Part shown: in pieces, positions 7,343-12,827 of the stretch
How the letters are laid out: every line of letters starts with the position of its first letter
Position numbering within the stretch: position 1 is the first letter of the stretch
Assembly: GCA_003448835.1 (NCBI GenBank)
Contig: DLXM01000218.1
Span: 9,500-24,108 of the forward strand
DNA length: 14,609 nucleotides
Origin: Bacteroidota bacterium
Lineage (GTDB): Bacteria; Bacteroidota; Rhodothermia; Balneolales; HLUCCA01
Direction: 5' to 3'
Made by a program: the position numbers and the translations under genes
The notes under the pieces: generated by a model
What the model was told of the DNA's origin: nothing
What the model saw: the letters and a program-made list of their open reading frames with translations, nothing else
The model's database searches: none

Positions 7343-8524
7343 ATGAAACTTCGAAATCTACTTTTTGCATCGTTGGTTCTTACATTCGGCGTTGCTGCTT
7401 GTGCATCTGATACCTCATCAGTTGAACTATCAGATTCCGAATTTGTGTACTTCCCGCTTCCAGCGGACCTGACTTCAGGCGTTATTAATTCACAAGACCA
7501 AAACTTTATAGTCCAAGAGGTCGTAACCGGACTCAATGGTGTGCCATGGGGAATGGCGTTTCTTCCGGATGGTACGGTTTTGATTACAGAGCGTGGAGGA
7601 AACTTAAGACGAGTAGTAAACGGTCAATTACTTCCTGACTTTGTCGAAAATGTACCGGCAGTTTTTTCACGCGGACAAGGTGGTTTATTAGATATAAATC
7701 TACATCCTAATTATGATGAAAATGGTTGGATTTATATTTCATACAGCGAACCTACCGGTGACCTGGCACACACATCTATCATCAGAGCTAAACTGGATGG
7801 AAATGCTCTGACTGATATTGAATCTATTTTCAAAATTGAGCCATATACAGATCGTGGTCACCACTTTGGAAGTCGTATCGAATTTGATAATGACGGTTAT
7901 CTATATTTTACGATAGGCGACCGTGGTCAAATGTCTGATGCTCAATTACTTAATGTTTATGCTGGAAAAACTTTCCGTATTCATGATGATGGACGAATTC
8001 CAGAGGATAATCCATTTGTTGGTCAAGAAGGTGCTCGTCCGGAAATCTTTACTTATGGAAACAGAAACCAACAGGGATTAGTAAAACACCCCGTAACCGG
8101 TGAAATGTGGGCTCACGAACATGGTCCACGTGGTGGTGATGAAATCAATATCCTTCGTGCAGGAAATAACTACGGATGGCCGGAAATCTCCTATGGTATA
8201 AATTATAACGGCTCCATAATCACTGAAGATACTGCTCGTGCAGGCATGGAACAGCCAATTCACTATTGGACTCCATCTATCGCACCATCAGGGATGATTT
8301 TTGTTACCGGGAATAAATATCCAAACTGGAATGGCAACCTTTTGACCGGATCATTGAGCTTTAAATTCATTCAACGAACTGTGTTCGATGGGACAACTGT
8401 TGTTAAAGAAGAGAAGCTGCTTGAGGATATTGGACGTGTCAGAAATGTTAGACAGGGTCCTGATGGATACATCTATTTTGCAACTGAAGATGGAAAAATT
8501 CAGCGACTTGTTCCTGTAGAATAG
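7343..8524 (+). CDS. PQQ-dependent aldose sugar dehydrogenase-like lipoprotein (glucose/sorbosone dehydrogenase family)
   Basis: The 393-residue protein belongs to the soluble-quinoprotein glucose/sorbosone dehydrogenase family, six-bladed propellers that oxidise aldose sugars outside the cytoplasm using PQQ and calcium. The start MKLRNLLFASLVLTFGVAAC is a lipoprotein signal with lipobox VAAC and lipid-bearing Cys20. Family motifs follow in order: WGMAFLPDG and TERGGNLRRV (blade 1), GQGGLLDINLHPNY, RGHHFGSRIEF (171-181, with the His173/His174 pair where the family has its catalytic base), TIGDRG, GNRNQQG, HEHGPRGGDEIN (258-269) and NNYGWP. Residues after Cys20 are Ser/Asp-rich, a plausible tether. 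No PQQ synthesis genes are in the window, so the cofactor comes from elsewhere in the chromosome or from the environment. The electron acceptor is unknown. It shares its strand with glgP, but the hairpin between them suggests a separate promoter. A strong terminator follows the stop. Confidence 0.9.
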   Translation: MKLRNLLFASLVLTFGVAACASDTSSVELSDSEFVYFPLPADLTSGVINSQDQNFIVQEVVTGLNGVPWGMAFLPDGTVLITERGGNLRRVVNGQLLPDFVENVPAVFSRGQGGLLDINLHPNYDENGWIYISYSEPTGDLAHTSIIRAKLDGNALTDIESIFKIEPYTDRGHHFGSRIEFDNDGYLYFTIGDRGQMSDAQLLNVYAGKTFRIHDDGRIPEDNPFVGQEGARPEIFTYGNRNQQGLVKHPVTGEMWAHEHGPRGGDEINILRAGNNYGWPEISYGINYNGSIITEDTARAGMEQPIHYWTPSIAPSGMIFVTGNKYPNWNGNLLTGSLSFKFIQRTVFDGTTVVKEEKLLEDIGRVRNVRQGPDGYIYFATEDGKIQRLVPVE

Positions 8525-8545
8525 TTTTAGCGCTAGCGATTAAAT

Positions 8546-8597
8546 AAAAATCTCGCTCTCTGTCTCGATGATAATCGATTCAAAGAGCGAGATTTTT
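8546..8597. terminator. Bidirectional rho-independent terminator between convergent units
   Basis: AAAAATCTCGCTCT (8546-8559) is perfectly complementary to AGAGCGAGATTTTT (8584-8597), and the right arm runs into seven T's on the plus strand. The left arm begins with five A's, giving a U-run for minus-strand transcripts. The 24-base loop contains its own hairpin, TCGAT-GATA-ATCGA (8565-8578). It lies between the plus-strand sugar dehydrogenase (stop at 8524) and the minus-strand tonB (stop at 8704), and so can end both units. The rest of the 179-bp gap (8598-8703) shows no gene; it has only a short AGTGA-CAT-TCACT inverted repeat near 8619-8631. Confidence 0.88.
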
Positions 8598-8703
8598 TTG
8601 TTTAATTGATTCAGCTGTAGTGACATTCACTTGCTTTTGCTAAATGAATTACCATAATGCGTGGCACGGACGATAACGGGATCAGATTCCGTAAATAGTG
8701 AGC

Positions 8704-9522
8704 TTAGCTCAGTACAAATCGAAATGTAATTACACCAAACTGACTATCCTGTGGGGCATTGTTAGGAAGACGTGAAAATCTCCAGCTTCTAAGGGTTCTG
8801 GTAATTTCAGCTTCGAGCTCCGGATTCGATCTTCTAATTGGCTGAATTCTTCCAACACTTCCATCCGGACGAACTTCAAAACGAACTGTAATTACAGCTT
8901 CTACTTCAACTTGATAGTTTGGCAAAGGTTGTACTAAAGGCGAACGTTGAATATTACCCTCCCATTCAAGCTGGTAAGGCGCTGAACGAACCGGATCTAT
9001 ACCTGTGCCCTGGTCTGCATCAACACGGCCACGTACGCCACGTACATCGCCACTGGACTCAGCACCTTCTCTTTCAATATTGTCACGTTGTGCTCGTTGC
9101 TCAACCGGGGTCGCTTCTTCACTCACAACATCCGTTGTCTTAGTAGGATCAATTCGTTCTGTTTCGGGTGTAGAAATAGGTTCTTCTTCAACTTTTTCTA
9201 CTTGATCCGGTAAATCAACTTCTTTTGACAACTGATCATTTCGCACAACCGGAGTCTCGTTTGGATTCTCGCGTTCAACTGGTTCAGGTGTTGTGACATT
9301 TGAAGGATTTCGTCGTGTGGCAACCTCTTGATTACGTTGCTCATTAAACTGAGCAGTAGTCCCATCTCTAAATTCACCAAGAGTAATCTCAATCATAGCT
9401 GCTCGATCCAAATCCGGACCTCCGGCATAAATCAACAATGTGATTATTATGATAACTGTATTTACAAGTGATGTAAATATCAGACCAAAACGTTCTTCTT
9501 TAGTGAATTTTTCTTCATTCAT
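8704..9522 (-). CDS. tonB: TonB-family energy transducer
   Basis: The product (272 residues from the preferred start) carries energy from ExbB/ExbD across the periplasm to outer-membrane receptors. A short cytoplasmic N-terminus, rich in charged residues, precedes one transmembrane segment (about residues 14-33, core LIFTSLVNTVIIIITLLIYA). A long Pro/Glu/Thr-rich linker follows (about 45-175). The C-terminal TonB domain (about 190-272) has TVRFEVRPDGSVG, an Arg/Asn/Pro-rich loop, the helix LEAEITRTLRSWRF and a final FGVITFRFVLS strand. The linker is glutamate- and threonine-rich rather than the Pro-Lys/Pro-Glu repeats of E. coli TonB. A longer reading from GTG at 9528 is possible, but ATG at 9522 sits 8 bases after a perfect GGAGGT (9536-9531), which decides the start. 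It is the last gene of the minus-strand operon, 2 bp after exbD. TolA-like roles cannot be excluded. Confidence 0.88.
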   Translation of the reverse strand: MNEEKFTKEERFGLIFTSLVNTVIIIITLLIYAGGPDLDRAAMIEITLGEFRDGTTAQFNEQRNQEVATRRNPSNVTTPEPVERENPNETPVVRNDQLSKEVDLPDQVEKVEEEPISTPETERIDPTKTTDVVSEEATPVEQRAQRDNIEREGAESSGDVRGVRGRVDADQGTGIDPVRSAPYQLEWEGNIQRSPLVQPLPNYQVEVEAVITVRFEVRPDGSVGRIQPIRRSNPELEAEITRTLRSWRFSRLPNNAPQDSQFGVITFRFVLS

Positions 9523-9524
9523 GA

Positions 9525-9935
9525 TCACCGACCTCCAAGTTCGGTAGCCATCATAATGCTTAAATTAAGCGATTTTCCGATATTCATAACATAAACAGCA
9601 TCATCCACCTTTGCGTCTTTATCCGCCCGCAAAACCATCATTGCCTGTGGATTCTCCTGATACTCCTGCCGAATCTTGCCCGCCAGTGTACCACGAGGTG
9701 TTAACTCACCTGCCACATAGAAACTACCATCAGCGGTAATAGTGACACTTATATGTCGTCTTTCACTCACAGTTTGAGAATCAGCTTGCGGCACATTCAC
9801 TTTAATAGCAAAATTGGTTACAAATGAAGATGTGAGCAAGAAGAAAATCAACAATAACAACACAATGTCAGTCAATGACGATTGTGTGAACATCGACAAT
9901 GGTTTTCGAGATTCGTTTTTATCACGAAATTCCAT
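9525..9935 (-). CDS. exbD: ExbD/TolR-family biopolymer transport protein
   Basis: The 136-residue subunit is the proton-channel partner of ExbB in the inner membrane. A short cytoplasmic N-terminus ends in FTQSSLTDIV, then one transmembrane segment (about 22-42, core IVLLLLIFFLLTSSFV). Asp23 at its start corresponds to the essential proton-relay aspartate (Asp25 of E. coli ExbD). The periplasmic domain (about 45-136) has the family pattern: IKVNVPQA, ITADGSFYVAGE, MVLRADKDAKVDDAVYVMN and a final LSIMMAT strand. Length and layout are typical (E. coli about 141). Its ATG overlaps the exbB stop by one base (TAATG), so translation is coupled, and its TGA is 2 bp before the tonB ATG. TolR is the alternative name; the neighbouring tonB favours ExbD. 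Confidence 0.92.
   Translation of the reverse strand: MEFRDKNESRKPLSMFTQSSLTDIVLLLLIFFLLTSSFVTNFAIKVNVPQADSQTVSERRHISVTITADGSFYVAGELTPRGTLAGKIRQEYQENPQAMMVLRADKDAKVDDAVYVMNIGKSLNLSIMMATELGGR
9531..9536 (-). promoter_or_regulatory. Shine-Dalgarno sequence that sets the tonB start
   Basis: GGAGGT on the minus strand lies inside the last codons of exbD, 8 bases before the ATG at 9522. The alternative GTG at 9528 would leave only 2 bases of spacing. It is the strongest ribosome binding site in a window where most genes have none. Confidence 0.7.
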
Positions 9936-10660
9936 TATTTCACCACCACAGGTCTTTTGTTAGCAGGTTTTTGCAACAATTCCATAAATTCAGTTGAAGC
10001 AACCTCCAGCCCAAATATGGTTCGATTAATCTTATTTAAAAGATAGTTATAGAACCCGAAAGCGATAATACCCACAAAAAGCCCAAAAGCTGTCGTAATC
10101 AAAGCTTCCCAGATACCACCTGCAAGCACACTTGGATTCACGTTTCCCTGAAGTGACTGAATTTGCATAAATGCATCAATCATCCCGGTTACAGTACCTA
10201 AAAATCCGAGCAAAGGCGCTACACCGGCAACGGTAGCCAACCAGTCCATTTTGTTTTCAAGCCTGTAGGTTTCCTTTTTACCGGCATTTTTGATCGCGTC
10301 TTCTATATCTACTAACGGTCTACCAAGGCGATTTATTCCTTGCTTCAAAATTCTGGATAGTGGTTTATCCATTTGGTCGCAGTACAAAATGGCCTGACGT
10401 GTATTTCCTTCACGGAGCATATCTTCAACAGAAGACAAAAATTTGTCATTGTCCATCTGTGAATTATTCAGAAATCTCCATCGTTCAGCGATTACGTAGA
10501 TTGCTAAAATCCACAATATCCCGATAGGAATCATTAAAATCCCACCATCCACCAGTATACTAAACAGATTTACCGAACTGCTGGCATCGTCTATAATCAT
10601 CGTCGTGTCAGCATCAGCCACACCACCTTGAAGTAACAACATGGTTAAGTATAAGTACAT
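9935..10660 (-). CDS. exbB: ExbB/TolQ/MotA-family proton channel protein
   Basis: The 241-residue inner-membrane protein forms the pentameric channel that with ExbD converts proton flow into motion of TonB. Three transmembrane segments are visible: about 37-58 (GGILMIPIGILWILAIYVI), 140-162 (LATVAGVAPLLGFLGTVTG) and 185-207. Family-defining residues are present: GFLGTVTGMIDAF (152-164) with Thr156, and GGIWEALITTAFGL (181-194) with Glu185 and Thr190, matching the polar channel lining of E. coli ExbB (Thr148, Glu176, Thr181). The cytoplasmic loop between segments 1 and 2 (about 60-138) is of normal size. The first 35 residues are weakly hydrophobic, then Asp/Thr-rich, and a later start at Met7 is possible. 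It begins 25 bp after the HU-SPOR gene and overlaps exbD by one base. Confidence 0.93.
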   Translation of the reverse strand: MYLYLTMLLLQGGVADADTTMIIDDASSSVNLFSILVDGGILMIPIGILWILAIYVIAERWRFLNNSQMDNDKFLSSVEDMLREGNTRQAILYCDQMDKPLSRILKQGINRLGRPLVDIEDAIKNAGKKETYRLENKMDWLATVAGVAPLLGFLGTVTGMIDAFMQIQSLQGNVNPSVLAGGIWEALITTAFGLFVGIIAFGFYNYLLNKINRTIFGLEVASTEFMELLQKPANKRPVVVK

Positions 10661-10685
10661 AAAATATTAGTTTTGGGTCGGTTAT

Positions 10686-12623
10686 TTAGTTTATTCTGGC
10701 AATAAAATTTCGGGATCTAAACGGCTCCGGAAGCTTCGTTAGTTCTGATTGGGCGACATCTGCTGTGGCAAACTGTCCAATTCCTACTCGAAATGTTCTT
10801 CTTCCTTGCGGACCATTTGCCTCACGTACTAAACAACGTAAATTTAGTTGTGTTATTTTATCACACTCTATTTGCGCAGCTTGCCTGGATGGAAGCGAAT
10901 GGACTATAATTGAAAATACGGTGCCTTGTAATTCTGCAACAGGGCCGGTCAGTCCGAATGATGTATTTGTTGAGGATGATTCAACAAATCCTGTTTGTTG
11001 GGATTGAGTATTTTGATTGCCTGTAGGTGTAGCCTGCGTATTATCAGCTGGTTCAGGCTCATTCTGTGGTGTGGCTACAATCGGATCACTTACTTGAGCA
11101 GCAGCGGCCTGAGTAGATTGTGTACTTCCGGTTGGAGTTGATTCAGCAATATCTGAACTCGCTTCTGGACCGATTTCAGTCCCTGCGGTTTCATCCACAA
11201 CATCAACCGGAGGTTCAGGATCATCGTCGGCAGAACCCAAAGGAATAGATTCTCCTGTCTGAAACGATTCTACCCCTTCCTGTTGATTATCTGTAGCATT
11301 GGTATCTGTTTGTTGTGGTGCCTGCACCACTAAAGTTTGTGATTGTGTATTCGTTTCGCTTCCAGGACCCATCAAAAACCACCATGCCCCACCACCAATT
11401 AAAGCAACGATCAGAACAATTGCAGCGATAGGCAAAAGCTTACCAAATGATAACTTTTCTTCAGATTCTGCTTCTTTGATAGATACTACACGAGGTCCAC
11501 CGGAATCATATTCAACGTTGGTCTCACCATTACCTTGATCTGACTCTGTATCTGCTGATGCAGTTTCATCCATACCAAATATATCATCCGAATCGGTTGA
11601 TTCTTCTGAACTATGAAGAGTATTATCTGCCACTTCGTCTGTTTTACTGTCAACTGTACTATCATCATCAAAGAATTCATCCAATACAGATGGAATCGCT
11701 TTTGTTGATGCAACCGGAATAATCGCGGGTCCATCTGATCTTTCTTCCTCTTCATCAGAGTGATTCAGTGCTTTTCCAATTTGTTCTTCAAGTGATTCTT
11801 CATTAGAGGACTCAAAAGCCTCATCAGATTCAGCATCCGTCTCAGTTTCCTCTGAACCTAAACTTTGCTCATGCAAATCCTCATTCAACCCTTCGTTGAA
11901 ATCATCTGTGAAATCACCTTTTGTTTCATCATCAATAAGTTCTTCATTAAACTCAGAAACCTTGTTGTCAATGAGAATACTATCACCCTCACCTAAATCT
12001 GCAAATGGATCATCCTCATATGATTCAGTTCCAAGATCATTATTTTTGAGTTCCTCAAGTGCAGCCAGTTCTTCTGGATCAAGATCAGCAGATACACTTT
12101 TCGGTTGTTCTAACTCAACTTCAGCCTGATCATCCGATTCAAATGGAGCATCATCGACAATATCTTCAATTTCAGAATCTGCCTCATCAGTCCTTTCCTC
12201 TTGTTCAACCAGATCTTCGTCTTTGGTTTCTTCCATTTCATCGGCGATCCCTTCGTACGGATCTTCTTCTCCGGCAACGTCTTCATCCACAATTACTATA
12301 TTAGATGTTTTGACTCCGGGCTTATCTATATCTCCTTCAATACTTTCCGCTGGAAATAGAATGTCAGGCTTGTCGATATCAACCGGCATCAATCCTTCGT
12401 AATTATAATTGATTTCAGATGCAAAAACCGGTGCTACATTAAACGACAAAAATCCTTCTTCAACAAGAAATTCACCAAACCCGTTAATGGAAAATTTGTC
12501 GCCTTTATTGGTCGCTTTTTGAATATCGGCCATCAGCTTATCGAATTGGCTCGAAATCGATGCTTCATCACTACCCAAATGATCACATAATAACTGAATT
12601 AACTCTTTTTTTGATATTTTCAT
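10686..12623 (-). CDS. Transmembrane protein with N-terminal HU-like domain, long acidic linker and C-terminal SPOR domain
   Basis: The 645 residues divide clearly. Residues 1-80 are HU-like: two helices (KKELIQLLCDHLG; SSQFDKLMADIQKATNKG), then KFSINGFGEF and a short hairpin to EINYNYEGL. Residues about 108-390 are strongly acidic: in 111-390 I count 103 Asp/Glu against 13 Lys/Arg. One transmembrane segment follows (about 396-418, core LLPIAAIVLIVALIGGGAWW), then a Gln/Thr/Ser/Pro-rich periplasmic stretch (420-565) and a SPOR domain (about 567-645) with FSIIVHSLPS, Cys587/Cys597 and a final FRVGIGQF...FIARIN. SPOR domains bind denuded septal peptidoglycan; HU folds bind DNA. The topology thus puts HU in the cytoplasm and SPOR in the periplasm. 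HU-CCDC81/SPOR proteins of this layout are known from Bacteroidota and were proposed to act in chromosome segregation; nothing here proves that. The ATG overlaps the stop of the small HU gene (ATGA) and follows GGGGA by 7 bases. Confidence 0.87.
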   Translation of the reverse strand: MKISKKELIQLLCDHLGSDEASISSQFDKLMADIQKATNKGDKFSINGFGEFLVEEGFLSFNVAPVFASEINYNYEGLMPVDIDKPDILFPAESIEGDIDKPGVKTSNIVIVDEDVAGEEDPYEGIADEMEETKDEDLVEQEERTDEADSEIEDIVDDAPFESDDQAEVELEQPKSVSADLDPEELAALEELKNNDLGTESYEDDPFADLGEGDSILIDNKVSEFNEELIDDETKGDFTDDFNEGLNEDLHEQSLGSEETETDAESDEAFESSNEESLEEQIGKALNHSDEEEERSDGPAIIPVASTKAIPSVLDEFFDDDSTVDSKTDEVADNTLHSSEESTDSDDIFGMDETASADTESDQGNGETNVEYDSGGPRVVSIKEAESEEKLSFGKLLPIAAIVLIVALIGGGAWWFLMGPGSETNTQSQTLVVQAPQQTDTNATDNQQEGVESFQTGESIPLGSADDDPEPPVDVVDETAGTEIGPEASSDIAESTPTGSTQSTQAAAAQVSDPIVATPQNEPEPADNTQATPTGNQNTQSQQTGFVESSSTNTSFGLTGPVAELQGTVFSIIVHSLPSRQAAQIECDKITQLNLRCLVREANGPQGRRTFRVGIGQFATADVAQSELTKLPEPFRSRNFIARIN

Positions 12624-12820
12624 CGATTTGTCCCCTCGCTTTTAAATATCAAAACGTCTTTTGGGGGAAGAATGACGGTCTTACCATCCGATTCTTTTCT
12701 GGTAGTTTGCTGTTTATGTTCTACATGAAATGTTCCAATCCCATCGAACGCAACGGTTTTATTTGAGAGTAGTTGCTCTCGAAGTACATGAACAAGACCT
12801 TTTTCAAACTTTTTAGTCAT
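12620..12820 (-). CDS. Short HU-like DNA-binding protein (66 residues)
   Basis: The product is a reduced HU/IHF-fold protein. One amphipathic helix (about 4-19, FEKGLVHVLREQLLSN) leads into TVAFDGIGTFHVEH (22-35), the core hairpin of the HU fold, then an arm-like stretch (36-50) and ILPPKDVLIFKS (50-61), which matches the IPA-x-x-V-x-FKP strand of HU. Compared with about 90 residues in canonical HU, the first helix and the C-terminal helix are missing. The arm tip reads RKESDG where HU has RNPQTG, so the DNA-kinking proline is absent. It starts 7 bp after the barrel gene's stop and its TGA overlaps the next gene's ATG by four bases, so the two HU proteins are translationally coupled and may dimerise. 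It is short, but supported by position and fold pattern. The function is unknown; DNA binding is inferred. Confidence 0.78.
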   Translation of the reverse strand: MTKKFEKGLVHVLREQLLSNKTVAFDGIGTFHVEHKQQTTRKESDGKTVILPPKDVLIFKSEGTNR

Positions 12821-12827
12821 ACATCTT

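Noticed and set aside
8528..8535. TAGCGCTA palindrome just after the sugar dehydrogenase stop
   Set aside because: Eight bases, next to a much stronger terminator, and expected by chance; no sign of function.
8598..8703. Possible small RNA or small gene between the terminator and tonB
   Set aside because: No open frame with a start site or coding character, no promoter-like sequence and only a 5-bp inverted repeat. I see nothing supportable.
9523..9528. GTG at 9528 as the tonB start
   Set aside because: It leaves only two bases after GGAGGT, while ATG at 9522 has ideal spacing. The two extra residues add nothing conserved.
11896..12304. Plus-strand and alternative-frame open stretches within the acidic linker of the HU-SPOR gene
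   Set aside because: The translations are Ser- or Gln/Leu-rich low complexity, the expected antisense or off-frame reading of Asp/Glu/Ser repeats. The minus-strand frame is fully supported by HU, membrane and SPOR segments.
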